The notes: generated by a model from the sequence alone, not told the origin. 64,000 bases of DNA from Variovorax paradoxus EPS (GCF_000184745.1 NC_014931.1:5580001-5644000); one strand, 5' to 3'; counted from the first letter of the stretch, positions 37,038-45,740 are shown. Numbers and translations: made by a program.

Positions 37038-37340
37038 TCAGCATCGAGGCACGCTTGCCTTTGTCGAGTCGACCTGTCGCTCATGTCTCGTCACATGTCC
37101 CATCTCATGTTTCGCGTCGCGTCGCGATGACGTTTGCGTGGCCGTGCAGCCGGCCTGCCGGTCCACCGTCGCCTCCCCTCGCACTGCGGGCAAACCCTCG
37201 GCCAGCACCAGCGCGATGTTGGCGCACAACAGCATGCACAACACCCATGCGAACAGCAGTTGCAGCCAGCCAAGCCACCAACGCCGCGGCGCCTCCACGT
37301 CGCGTTCGTAGGGCATGTGAATCAATGCGTTCCATCTCAT
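37038..37340 (-). CDS. Small single-span membrane protein coupled to the Mur-like fusion
   Basis: ATG 37340 overlaps the TGA of the Mur-like gene (ATGA), so this 100-residue product is very probably translated. The N-terminus is MRWNALIHMPYERDVEAPRR. One hydrophobic helix, WWLGWLQLLFAWVLCMLLC and following residues, spans the membrane. The C-terminal 55 residues are polar and basic. Its role is unknown; the coupling suggests it anchors or assists the Mur-like protein at the inner membrane. Confidence 0.6.
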   Translation of the reverse strand: MRWNALIHMPYERDVEAPRRWWLGWLQLLFAWVLCMLLCANIALVLAEGLPAVRGEATVDRQAGCTATQTSSRRDAKHEMGHVTRHERQVDSTKASVPRC

Positions 37341-40300
37341 GGCAGTGCTTTCAAAACCCGGGCAAGCCGGGACAGGCCGACGCCCGCGGAACTCTTGGCC
37401 AGCACCCAGTCGCCCGGTTGCAGCAGACCGCCCAATGCGGTCGACAGGTCCGACACATCCACGAACCAATGTGAACGGACCTTGGTACGAATGCTTGCGT
37501 GCAGCGCCCGCATGAGCGGACCGCACAGCAGCACCCGGTCGGGCTGCGACGCCAGCAACTCGGCTTCCAGGTCGAGGTGATGGCGTTGCGCCGCAGGACC
37601 CAGCTCCTGCATGTCGCCGAGGATGGCGACACGTCGCGCAGGTTCGCAGGGGGCTTGTGACAGCAATTCGAGCGCCGCCCGCATCGAGCTGGGGTTGGCG
37701 TCATAGGTTTCATCGATCAGCTTGAAGCTTCCGCCGCCGATGTGAATGGTGTGCAGCGCACCGCGTCCGCCCGGTGGCTCGAAGTGCGCGAAGGGCTCCA
37801 CCGCCGCGGCCAGCGGCAGGCGCAGCGACTGCAGCGCGCCGAGCGCGGCCACGGCGGCGGCGCCCATGTGGCGGCCCGGCGCGTTGAGCCGCAGTTGAAA
37901 GGGCTCGCCCGCCACCTGCGCCTGCACCTCGCCGTGGTCGAAGGCCAGGAGGCGCACGTCGGCGTCCTCGTGCTCGCCGTAGGTCACGATCTGCAGTTGG
38001 TGCGCCGTCGCGGCTTCCGCAAAGATCGGGAACTCGGGCATGTCGCGGTTGAGCACCACGTTGTCGCCGGCGGCCATGCCCTGGAAAATCCGCGCGTCCA
38101 TGCGCGCGGCGGCGTCCGAGGGACCGCGGTGCTTCTGCGATGCGGCCGAGAGCCCGGTCACCACCACCAGCGAAGGCCGCACCAGTTGCGACGACGCGGG
38201 CATGTGCGAGGTGCCCATCTCCAGCACCCAGTAAGCCGCATGCCGCGGCATGCAGGTGAGGTTCCACGCAATGCCCGAGGGCAGGCTGATGTTGCCTTCG
38301 GGCTGGCCGACCTCGCCCCACACGGTGAGCGCGCCGGCCATCATCGCGGCCACGGTGCTGCTGCCCGTGCCGTGCCCCAGCACGCCGCAGACGCGGCCGG
38401 TGAATTCGGTGCGCGCATGCTCGCCCAGTTGCAGCACGGCCTGCAGCACGTTCGGCACCTTGAGCACCGGCACGCGCTTGTCCAGGTGCGGCTTGGGGTC
38501 GGTGCACAGCACGGCCGCGGCCGGCTGCAGCACGCCCTTGAGCGTGACGGCCGCGAGCGGCGTCTTCGACGGGCGCGTCTGGTTCTCGAACACCACGCGG
38601 CCCTTGCGCATGAAGGAGCGCTGCGTCACGCCGCTCGCGCGCCAGCCGTCTTCGGGGCGCACCACCCATTCGCCGCCGGTCACGCGCGCCATTTCGCTCG
38701 CGGTCCAGCTCGCGCCGTCGTCGCGCGGGCTGCTGGCGGCGCCGCTCATCGCGCCCAGCGGCACGCGGCGCTCGATGAGGTAGCGGTGGTACGACGCGAA
38801 GCCCGAGACGTACTGCTCCACGTCGTCGATGCGCACCCGAAACGCGTGGTGGCGAATGAAGAACGAGCCGACGACGGTGGACGGCCGCCGGAAGTACATC
38901 GCCATCTCCGGCCAGAAGAAGCCGTTGAGGAGATAGTGCGCGCGGTAGTCGAGCGCGCGGTAGAACTTCTCGGTGTCCAGCTCGTCGAGCAGGTGCCGCA
39001 TCGCGGGCATGCTTTCCAGGCGCTGGAGCATCTGCTGCGCGGCGAGCATGAGCCCGAGCAAGGTCGGGAAGGTGGTCTTGCGGTCGAGCACGAAGTCCAG
39101 ATAGCCCGCGACGTTCTGCAGCCCGAAGCGGAAGTACTTTTCCTGCGGGCTCCAGTGCGTGAGCTCGTTGACGCAGCAGCTCAACCAGTGGTCGTGCGCC
39201 TGCCAGTGCTGGCTCGCGATGAAATGATCGAAGGCCTTCTCGACCGCCGCCAGCCAGCGCGCATCGCGCGTGAGGCCGTAGAGCCGCATGAGGCCGTAAG
39301 CCGCCTCGCCGTCGTAATAGATGACGCGCGACGCCTGCTTCACCGCGAGGTCGGTGGCGTGCAGCACATGGTTGAAGCGGCCGGTGGCCGGGTCCTGCAG
39401 CGACACGATGCCCAGCGCCAGCTTCTCCAGCAACGGCAGCCAGCGGCGCGTGTCCATGAGCTCGCAGTACTTCACCAGCGCGAGCACGCAGGCCGCGTTG
39501 CCGCCCAGCTTGATCTCCCCGCCGGTGTCGACAAGAAAAGCCACCTCGCGGCCGTCGGCGAGCTGGTAGTCGCGGATCAGCCAGTTGGTGAGATGGTCGA
39601 GCGCGCGGTCGATGGCCGAGCGCAGGGTTTCGTCGCGCGTGACTTCCCACGCCTCGAGCATCGCGTGGATCGCGCTTGCATGGCGCATCGCGTCGTAGGT
39701 CGGGATGCGGCGGTCGAAGCACGGGAAGTAGCCGTACACGAAGAGCCCGTCGCTCTGCACCTGGCGCGCGAGGTAGGCCGAGCCGCTGCGCACGAGGTCC
39801 ATCGCCGACTGCGGATTGAGCGCCGGCATCTGGCGGCGCCCCGCATCGAGCCCCGTGCCGATGAGCTTGTGCACCACGCCGTCGGGCTGGCAGAAAACAC
39901 CCACGGTCGCGAGCAGGTAGACCGGGTGGTCCGTCGGCATGTCGAGCGCGAGCGTGCGCTGGAAACGCGCCTGGCCGTAGGCCTCGAAGTTGCGCGGGTT
40001 CATCACCGCATGCGCAACGGTCGAGTCGCCCGCGAGCATCGCGTTGGCGTTGAGCTCCTGCTCGGTGAAGGCGATCTCGAAGTCTTTGTCGAACGCCAGG
40101 CCGAGACGGAAGTAGTTGCGCTTGACGGCGGTGAGCTGGGTCTTGAACTGCGCCCAGTCCATCGGGCTCGCGCCCTCGACCCAGTCGATGCGAAGCCAGG
40201 GCGACACGACACCGTGGTCGCGCACCCAGCGCTCGACGATGTCGGCGCCTTCGCTCCATGCGGTCTCGAACGCGGCGGCCCGCGCATGCACGACGTGCGC

Positions 40301-40423
40301 ACGCTGCGAACCGTCGCTCACCGAGAAGAACAGCGTGAACGCGGGGTAAGGCGCAGGCAACGCCGCGCACACCGACGCAAGGCGTTCGTGGCAGGCGTGG
40401 AGCTGGTCTGAAAAGGACATCAT
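37337..40423 (-). CDS. Alpha-toroid / Mur-ligase-like fusion protein, 1028 aa
   Basis: The protein has at least two parts. Residues about 200-520 show repeated helix pairs of the (alpha/alpha)6 toroid kind (MRHASAIHAMLEAW, LGGNAACVLALVKY, YYDGEAAYGLMRLYG), as in sugar-active enzymes and epimerases. Residues about 640-1028 resemble MurF. The MurF substrate-domain pattern is present as LIDETYDANPSSMRAAL (about 903-920) and AILGDMQELG (about 934-943), and the central VLEMGTSH and VVLNRD are also there. The ATP loop reads GVLGHGTGSST (about 680-690) where MurF has GxxGxxGKTT, and the usual carbamoylated Lys position is Arg/Met. So either the ligase chemistry is lost or ATP is bound differently. 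No signal peptide is seen. It lies in the secretion operon, between the OmpA lipoprotein and the exporter. Confidence 0.8.
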   Translation of the reverse strand: MMSFSDQLHACHERLASVCAALPAPYPAFTLFFSVSDGSQRAHVVHARAAAFETAWSEGADIVERWVRDHGVVSPWLRIDWVEGASPMDWAQFKTQLTAVKRNYFRLGLAFDKDFEIAFTEQELNANAMLAGDSTVAHAVMNPRNFEAYGQARFQRTLALDMPTDHPVYLLATVGVFCQPDGVVHKLIGTGLDAGRRQMPALNPQSAMDLVRSGSAYLARQVQSDGLFVYGYFPCFDRRIPTYDAMRHASAIHAMLEAWEVTRDETLRSAIDRALDHLTNWLIRDYQLADGREVAFLVDTGGEIKLGGNAACVLALVKYCELMDTRRWLPLLEKLALGIVSLQDPATGRFNHVLHATDLAVKQASRVIYYDGEAAYGLMRLYGLTRDARWLAAVEKAFDHFIASQHWQAHDHWLSCCVNELTHWSPQEKYFRFGLQNVAGYLDFVLDRKTTFPTLLGLMLAAQQMLQRLESMPAMRHLLDELDTEKFYRALDYRAHYLLNGFFWPEMAMYFRRPSTVVGSFFIRHHAFRVRIDDVEQYVSGFASYHRYLIERRVPLGAMSGAASSPRDDGASWTASEMARVTGGEWVVRPEDGWRASGVTQRSFMRKGRVVFENQTRPSKTPLAAVTLKGVLQPAAAVLCTDPKPHLDKRVPVLKVPNVLQAVLQLGEHARTEFTGRVCGVLGHGTGSSTVAAMMAGALTVWGEVGQPEGNISLPSGIAWNLTCMPRHAAYWVLEMGTSHMPASSQLVRPSLVVVTGLSAASQKHRGPSDAAARMDARIFQGMAAGDNVVLNRDMPEFPIFAEAATAHQLQIVTYGEHEDADVRLLAFDHGEVQAQVAGEPFQLRLNAPGRHMGAAAVAALGALQSLRLPLAAAVEPFAHFEPPGGRGALHTIHIGGGSFKLIDETYDANPSSMRAALELLSQAPCEPARRVAILGDMQELGPAAQRHHLDLEAELLASQPDRVLLCGPLMRALHASIRTKVRSHWFVDVSDLSTALGGLLQPGDWVLAKSSAGVGLSRLARVLKALP

Positions 40424-40543
40424 TCGGCCCCGATCGAGTGCGGGAGACCGGCCGCGTCCGTCATCTATCTGCTCTCGCTGCTAGAACGACGGAATCGCTG
40501 ACCGGAGACTGTTGCCTTCGACGTCATCGCTTGGGCTCCGGTT

Positions 40544-41047
40544 TCAGCGGTAGCTGAATTCGGCGCGGCGATTGAGCTGGTAGCCCTCCTCGGTGGTTTC
40601 CATGGACGCGGGCTTTTCGATGCCCCAGCTGATGGCCTCGACACGCTCGGCCGGGACGCCGAGCTGCGTGAGCGCCCGTTGCACCGACTCCGAACGGCGC
40701 TGCCCCAGCGCGAGGTTGTATTCGCGGCCGCCGCGCGAGTCGGTGTGGCCTTCGATGACCACGCGGCTCGTCGAGCGGTTCTTCAGGAAGCTCGCATGCG
40801 CTTCCACGATCCGCTGGTCCTGTGGACGGATGTTGTATTTGTCGAAGTCGAAATACACGATCTTCGGCACGCCCGCCGGGCCGTTCTGCACCGCTGCCGG
40901 AGGCGGCGGCTCCACCTTGGCGACCGCGGCCGCGCCCTTGTTCGAGTAGTAGTAAGTCGCGTCGTCGCGGCCGCTCTTGGGCGTGCTGCAGGCAGCGAGG
41001 CTGGCCCCGAGGGCCACGATGGCCAATATCCGGAAATTCTTTTTCAT
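40544..41047 (-). CDS. OmpA-family peptidoglycan-binding lipoprotein (Pal-like)
   Basis: The 167-residue lipoprotein has the lipobox SLAAC (ILAIVALGASLAACS). An OmpA/Pal domain follows, with the peptidoglycan-binding pattern VVIEGHTDSRGGREYNLALG (Asp and Arg ligands for diaminopimelate) and NRRAEFSYR at the end. It tethers the outer membrane or a surface structure to the wall. Its place directly after the repeat-protein gene, across an 81-bp gap with a strong hairpin, suggests it serves that locus rather than the Tol-Pal system. Confidence 0.9.
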   Translation of the reverse strand: MKKNFRILAIVALGASLAACSTPKSGRDDATYYYSNKGAAAVAKVEPPPPAAVQNGPAGVPKIVYFDFDKYNIRPQDQRIVEAHASFLKNRSTSRVVIEGHTDSRGGREYNLALGQRRSESVQRALTQLGVPAERVEAISWGIEKPASMETTEEGYQLNRRAEFSYR

Positions 41048-41061
41048 ATCGATCCTTTCGC

Positions 41062-41088
41062 GGGACAGGCCGGTGGCCGGCCTGTCCC
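41062..41088. terminator. Perfect 12-bp hairpin between repeat-protein and OmpA genes
   Basis: GGGACAGGCCGG (41062-41073) and CCGGCCTGTCCC (41077-41088) form a perfect stem with a 3-nt loop. There is no T run, so it may be a partial terminator or an mRNA-stabilising structure that lowers downstream expression after the abundant repeat protein. Confidence 0.7.
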
Positions 41089-41128
41089 TGTGCTGCGGTT
41101 TCCCTCTCTCCTTCGCTTGCTCTTTTGC

Positions 41129-44100
41129 TTAACCCAACAGGCCGTGCAGGACGTTGGTCACTGGCGACAGCGTGTGTTCGACCAGGCTGGTGATCGGGGT
41201 CACGACCTCGGTCACCAGCGGGGTGACTGCGTGGTCGACGGTGTTCACCACCGTCTCGACCACCGGAGTCACCGTGCCCGTTGCGCCGGCCAGGATGTCG
41301 GTCACCGGTGCCACTGCGCCGGAAACCGTACCCGTCACCGTCGAGACGATCGGCGCGACGGTGTCCGTCAGGCCGCTTGCCACGCCGGAGATCGGCTCCA
41401 GGATGTTGGCGAGCGGGCCGTCGCTGCCCAGCACGCCGCCGAGCAAGCCACCGACCAGACCGTCCTGACCCAGCAGGCTGCCGACGAGACCGTCGTTGCC
41501 CAGCAGGTTGCCCACGAGGCCGTCGTCGCCCAGGAGGCCACCGACCAGGCCGTCGTTGCCGAGGACGCCACCGAGGAGGCCGCCGTCACCGCCGAGGACG
41601 CCGCCCAGCAGGCCGTCGTCACCCAGCACGCCGCCGAGCAGGCCACCGTCGCCGCCGAGGACTCCGCCCAGGAGGCCGTCGTCACCCAGCACGCCGCCGA
41701 GCAAACCGCCGTCACCGCCGAGGACGCCGCCCAGGAGGCCGTCGTCACCCAGCACGCCGCCGAGCAGGCCGCCGTCACCGCCGAGCAGACCGCCTACGAG
41801 GCCGTCGTCGCCGAGGATGCCGCCGAGCAGGCCGCCGTCACCGCCGAGCAGACCACCTACGAGGCCGTCGTCGCCGAGGATGCCGCCGAGGAGGCCACCG
41901 TCACCGCCGAGGACGCCGCCCAGGAGGCCGTCGTCACCCAGCAAGCCGCCGAGCAAACCACCGTCGCCGCCGAGGACGCCGCCCAGGAGGCCGTCGTCGC
42001 CCAGCACGCCGCCGAGCAAACCGCCGTCACCGCCGAGCAGACCGCCCACGAGGCCGTCGTCGCCGAGGATGCCGCCGAGGAGACCACCGTCGCCGCCGAG
42101 GACGCCGCCCAGCAAGCCGTCGTCACCCAGCACGCCGCCGAGCAAGCCACCGTCGCCACCGAGCAGACCGCCTACGAGGCCGTCGTCGCCGAGGATGCCG
42201 CCGAGGAGACCGCCGTCGCCGCCGAGCAGACCGCCCAGCAGGCCGTCGTCACCCAGGACACCGCCGAGGAGACCACCGTCGCCGCCGAGCAGACCGCCCA
42301 GCAGGCCGTCGTCACCCAGGACACCGCCGAGGAGGCCGCCGTCGCCGCCGAGCAGACCGCCCAGCAGGCCGTCGTCACCCAGGACACCGCCGAGGAGGCC
42401 ACCGTCGCCGCCGAGCAAACCACCCAGCAGGCCGTCGTCACCCAGAACGCCACCGAGGAGGCCACCGTCGCCGCCGAGCAGACCACCCAGCAGGCCGTCG
42501 TCACCCAGCACGCCGCCGAGCAGGTCGCCGTCCAGCAGATGCGCCACGCCGTCGGTGAGGAAGTCCACTTGCGTGTCCACCGCATTCAGCAGCGCCGCGG
42601 TCGTTCCCGCGCCGAGCAGCTGGTCGGCCAGCGGGCTCACGAGGCCGCTCACACCGTCCGTCACCTGGTCCACCACGCCGTCGACCGGGTCGAGGACGTT
42701 GGGGTTGTTCGGGGTGAACACGTCGCCGAAGATCGGCGCCAGCAGGCCGTCGACCACGTCGGTGACGTTGTCGGTGAGGCCGACCACCGGGGTCAGCAGG
42801 TCGCCGAGGCCCAGGTCGCCGAGCACGCCGTTGTTCAGGCCGCCGACGATGCCGCCCACGATGCCGTCGGTCGGATCGAGCAGCGCCGGACCGCCAGGGG
42901 TGCCGGGGTTGCCGATGCCGCCCAGCACGCCGCCGAGCAGACCGCCCAGGAGGCCGTCGTCGCCGAGCAGGCCACCGACGATGCCGTCGTCGCCCAGCAG
43001 GCCGCCGGCCAGGCCGTCCGGTCCGAGCAGGCCACCGACCAGACCGTCGTCGCCGAGCAGGCCGCCGACGATGCCGTCGTCGCCCAGCACACTACCGAGG
43101 AGGCCGTCGTCGCCGAGCAGGCCGCCCACGAGGCCGTCACCGCCGAGCAGACCGCCGACCAGGCCGTCGTCGCCGAGCACGCCGCCCAAGAGGCCGTCGT
43201 TGCCGAGCAGGCCGCCGACGATGCCGTCGTCACCCAGCACGCCGCCGAGGAGGCCGTCGTCGCCGAGCAGGCCACCCACGAGGCCGTCGTTGCCAAGCAG
43301 ACCGCCGAGCACGCCATCGCTGCCGAGGAGGCCGTCTTCACCGAGCAGGCCGCCTACCAATCCATCGTCGCCGAGCAGGCCGCCCAAGAGACCGTCATCA
43401 CCGAGGAGACCGCCGAGCAGGCCGCCGTCGCCGCCGAGCACGCCGCCCAGCGGGCCGCCTTCGCCCAGCACGCCGCCCAGGAGACCGTCTTCACCGAGCA
43501 GGCCGCCCAGGAGGCCATCGGAGCCGAGCAGGCCGCCGACCAGACCGTCTTCACCCAGCAGGTTGCTGAGCACGCCGTCTTCGCCGAGCAGACCGCCGAC
43601 CAGGCCGTCGTCGCCCAGGAGGCCGCCGAGGGCGCTGTCGTCACCGAGCAGGCTGCCCAGGAGGCCGTCCGCACCGAGCACACCGCCCACGACGCCGCCG
43701 AGCAGGCCGTCTTCGCCGAGCAGGCCGCCCAGTGCGCCGTCGTCGCCCAGCAGGTTGCCCAGGAGGCCGCCCAGCGCGCCGTCGTCGCCGAGCAGGCCGC
43801 CGACGAGGCTGTCGTCGCCCAGGAGGCCGCCGATCAGGCCGTCGTCGCCCAGGAGGCCGCCAACGAGGCCGTCTTCGCCCAGCACGCCGTCGAGCAGGCC
43901 GCCGACGAGGCCGTCTTCGCCCAGCAGCTCGCCCAGGCCGAGGCCGGCGGTCAGGCCGCCCAGCGGGCCTTCACCGCCGAGCAGGTTGCTCAGGCCGTCG
44001 GTCACGTAGTCGACCTGGCCCAGCAGCGAGCCGAGCAGCGCATCGGTCACGCCGGCGCCCAGGATGTTGTCCACGACGGGGCTGATCGTCTCGCCCAGCG

Positions 44101-45430
44101 GATCGAGGATGTTGCCCACGGCGGTGTCCACCGGATCGAACTCGTTGGGATCGTTCGGCATGAATTCGGAACCGAGTAGCGGAGCGAGCACGCTGTCGAC
44201 CACATCGGTCACACCGTCCACCACACCGGACACGGGTGCCAGGACACCGCCCAGGTTGAGGGTGTCGTCGATCGCGTCGATGGCACCGCCGACGAGGTTG
44301 TCGGCTGGATCGAGCAGGTGGTCTGCGTCGGCATCGGCGTCGGCATCGGCATCTGCGTCTGCGTCTGCATCGGCATCGGCATCTGCGTCTGCATCAGCAT
44401 CGGCATCAGCATCGGCATCTGCATCTGCATCAGCATCGGCATCGGCATCGGCATCTGCATCAGCATCTGCATCAGCATCTGCATCGGCGTCGGCATCGGC
44501 ATCAGCGTCTGCATCAGCGTCGGCATCCGCATCCGCATCGGCATCAGCGTCTGCATCGGCATCAGCGTCGGCATCCGCATCGGCATCGGCATCGGCATCG
44601 GCATCCGCATCGGCATCTGCATCTGCGTCGGCATCGGCATCGGCATCTGCATCTGCGTCGGCATCGGCATCGGCATCTGCGTCGGCATCGGCATCTGCAT
44701 CTGCGTCGGCATCCGCATCGGCATCGGCATCGGCATCCGCGTCAGCGTCCGCATCGGCATCACCGTCGGCATCGGCATCCGCATCCGCGTCGGCATCCGC
44801 ATCCGCATCGCCGCCATCGCCGATGCCAGGAACCAGGAACGGCACGCCGCTGCTGCCGCCATCGCCACCACCGCTCAGTGCGGCACCCAGTGCCGCGGCA
44901 CCCAGCGCGCCCAGCGCGAATTCGCCGAGGCCAATGCCGCTGCCGGCAGCGAGCTTCTTGGTCACGGCCAGCGCGGCTGCGTCTGCGTCGCTGTCGGGCG
45001 GGGTGACCTGCAGGTCACCGGAGGCCACATCCACATTCACTTGTTCGAGGCCGCCGGGCAGCTTGGTCGAGCCGATGGTCGCATCGGTGCCGCCGGTGAA
45101 GACGCCGGCCAGCGGCGCCTTGTTGGAAGCCGAGCCGGGGAACAGCACATTGGCGGAGCCGTCCTGCGGAACGATCACGCGGTCACCCGCGATCAGGGTC
45201 TGGTTGCCGTCCACCGGGATGCGGACACCGTCGCGCATCACGGCAGTGCCGGGCGTAGCATTGGACAATGTCCCGATGCTGGCAGGCCCGGAAGGGGCGG
45301 CGGAAGCCGCCGAACCCATCGCGGCAGGACTGCCTAGCGGGGTGACGGTGGCTTGGGCGAGAACCACAGGAGCTGCGCTGGATGCGGCAAGTCCTTCGGT
45401 CGATGCGGTCGATGCTTGTGGAGCGTTCAT
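41129..45430 (-). CDS. Giant repeat surface protein, likely type I secretion substrate
   Basis: The 1433-residue protein starts at ATG 45430, not at the longer frame from 45499, because AGAGG precedes it and the sigma-54 promoter lies just upstream. Residues about 1-200 contain a retention-module-like fold ([20 protein letters not shown], then [15 protein letters not shown]) and a Gly/Ala hydrophobic segment. An Asp-Ala dipeptide tract follows (about 207-371). A module of about 120 residues comes next, then a first Asp/Gly/Leu repeat array. A second copy of the module follows, then a more regular array with units of the [16 protein letters not shown] kind. The last 100 residues are Val/Thr-rich and end VLHGLLG. 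There is no RTX nonapeptide, Sec signal or LPXTG. The acidic repeats could bind calcium. The nearest exporter is the ABC-HlyD-TolC set in the same orientation. Confidence 0.88.
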   Translation of the reverse strand: MNAPQASTASTEGLAASSAAPVVLAQATVTPLGSPAAMGSAASAAPSGPASIGTLSNATPGTAVMRDGVRIPVDGNQTLIAGDRVIVPQDGSANVLFPGSASNKAPLAGVFTGGTDATIGSTKLPGGLEQVNVDVASGDLQVTPPDSDADAAALAVTKKLAAGSGIGLGEFALGALGAAALGAALSGGGDGGSSGVPFLVPGIGDGGDADADADADADADADGDADADADADADADADADADADADADADADADADADADADADADADADADADADADADADADADADADADADADADADADADADADADADADADADADADADADADADADADADADADADADADADADADADADADADADADADADADHLLDPADNLVGGAIDAIDDTLNLGGVLAPVSGVVDGVTDVVDSVLAPLLGSEFMPNDPNEFDPVDTAVGNILDPLGETISPVVDNILGAGVTDALLGSLLGQVDYVTDGLSNLLGGEGPLGGLTAGLGLGELLGEDGLVGGLLDGVLGEDGLVGGLLGDDGLIGGLLGDDSLVGGLLGDDGALGGLLGNLLGDDGALGGLLGEDGLLGGVVGGVLGADGLLGSLLGDDSALGGLLGDDGLVGGLLGEDGVLSNLLGEDGLVGGLLGSDGLLGGLLGEDGLLGGVLGEGGPLGGVLGGDGGLLGGLLGDDGLLGGLLGDDGLVGGLLGEDGLLGSDGVLGGLLGNDGLVGGLLGDDGLLGGVLGDDGIVGGLLGNDGLLGGVLGDDGLVGGLLGGDGLVGGLLGDDGLLGSVLGDDGIVGGLLGDDGLVGGLLGPDGLAGGLLGDDGIVGGLLGDDGLLGGLLGGVLGGIGNPGTPGGPALLDPTDGIVGGIVGGLNNGVLGDLGLGDLLTPVVGLTDNVTDVVDGLLAPIFGDVFTPNNPNVLDPVDGVVDQVTDGVSGLVSPLADQLLGAGTTAALLNAVDTQVDFLTDGVAHLLDGDLLGGVLGDDGLLGGLLGGDGGLLGGVLGDDGLLGGLLGGDGGLLGGVLGDDGLLGGLLGGDGGLLGGVLGDDGLLGGLLGGDGGLLGGVLGDDGLLGGLLGGDGGLLGGILGDDGLVGGLLGGDGGLLGGVLGDDGLLGGVLGGDGGLLGGILGDDGLVGGLLGGDGGLLGGVLGDDGLLGGVLGGDGGLLGGLLGDDGLLGGVLGGDGGLLGGILGDDGLVGGLLGGDGGLLGGILGDDGLVGGLLGGDGGLLGGVLGDDGLLGGVLGGDGGLLGGVLGDDGLLGGVLGGDGGLLGGVLGDDGLLGGVLGGDGGLLGGVLGNDGLVGGLLGDDGLVGNLLGNDGLVGSLLGQDGLVGGLLGGVLGSDGPLANILEPISGVASGLTDTVAPIVSTVTGTVSGAVAPVTDILAGATGTVTPVVETVVNTVDHAVTPLVTEVVTPITSLVEHTLSPVTNVLHGLLG
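41560..42530 (-). repeat. 63-bp tandem repeat array in the repeat-protein gene
   Basis: About 15 units of 63 bp (21 codons) encode [11 protein letters not shown] followed by [10 protein letters not shown]. Several neighbours differ by only a few bases, so recent unit duplication or conversion is likely. Some units carry LVGG instead of LLGG. Confidence 0.9.
42930..43930 (-). repeat. Irregular Asp/Gly/Leu repeat array, 30-33-bp unit
   Basis: About 30 degenerate units of 10-11 codons ([10 protein letters not shown] and variants such as [10 protein letters not shown]) form the N-terminal repeat array. They are more diverged than the downstream 63-bp array, suggesting an older expansion. Confidence 0.85.
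44318..44810 (-). repeat. Asp-Ala dipeptide tract, about 82 repeats
   Basis: About 490 bp of 6-bp repeat (GAY GCN on the coding strand) encode (Asp-Ala)n with one Asp-Gly break near the start. Synonymous codons vary from unit to unit (GATGCC, GATGCA, GACGCA, GATGCG), which points to protein-level selection rather than simple slippage alone. Confidence 0.95.
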
Positions 45431-45464
45431 GGCAGCCTCTGTGACAAAAGATGCATGTACAGGG

Positions 45465-45478
45465 GCAACTTGCGTGCC
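45465..45478 (-). promoter_or_regulatory. Sigma-54 promoter of the repeat-protein gene
   Basis: On the minus strand the sequence is CGGCACGCAAGTTGCCC, against the consensus TGGCACG-N4-TTGCW. GG (45478-45477) and GC (45466-45465) are exactly 10 bp apart. Only the first T and the last W deviate. Transcription would start near 45453, 23 nt before the ATG at 45430. Confidence 0.7.
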
Positions 45479-45605
45479 GCTTTTTGCAAGCCTTGCCAAC
45501 GAGGCGCCAGAAGCGATTCAAGTCGTTGATTTACATGAGAATTTTTTTGAAAAACGTCGGCGCGGCCGCACATCGAAACAGCGCGTAAGGAGGTCATTTC
45601 GCGAT

Positions 45606-45625
45606 TCGTTACGTAACGATGTAAC
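45606..45625. promoter_or_regulatory. GTAAC palindrome, candidate enhancer site of the repeat-protein gene
   Basis: TCGTTACGTAACGA (45606-45619) is a perfect 14-bp palindrome of two GTAAC half-sites. A third, GTAAC, lies at 45621-45625. It is about 130-145 bp upstream of the -24 element, the usual place for a sigma-54 activator, and has the same half-site as the flp upstream cluster. Confidence 0.55.
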
Positions 45626-45632
45626 GCCCCGT

Positions 45633-45659
45633 ACCCGGAACGCCGGGCGTGTTCCGGGT
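45633..45659. other. Perfect 9-bp hairpin in the divergent region
   Basis: ACCCGGAAC (45633-45641) and GTTCCGGGT (45651-45659) pair perfectly around a 9-nt loop. It lies next to the GTAAC palindrome between divergent genes. No T run follows, so it is more likely an operator or structural element than a terminator. Confidence 0.5.
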
Positions 45660-45740
45660 GCTGCGAAGGCCGGCGCGCAATGGCACTTCGAGCGACTTCC
45701 TCCACGCGCTTTCTTCCCTCTCTTCTTCTTATCTATATAT

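Noticed and set aside
37742..40411. 889-codon plus-strand frame over the Mur-like gene
   Set aside because: Composition (His/Arg/Val rich, low complexity) and lack of domains mark it as a shadow of the GC-rich minus-strand gene.
40679..44179. 1166-codon plus-strand frame rich in Ala, Glu, Val and Thr
   Set aside because: It is the mirror of the tandem repeats in the minus-strand repeat protein; the repeats keep several frames open. It has no promoter, signal or family features.
45681..45700. TGGCAC box as a sigma-54 promoter for the DUF1841 gene
   Set aside because: There is no GC at the required -12 distance.
44064..45740. Long plus-strand Ser-Ala frame running into the DUF1841 gene
   Set aside because: The Ser-Ala stretch is the antisense reading of the Asp-Ala tract. 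Only the part from ATG 45741 matches a family.
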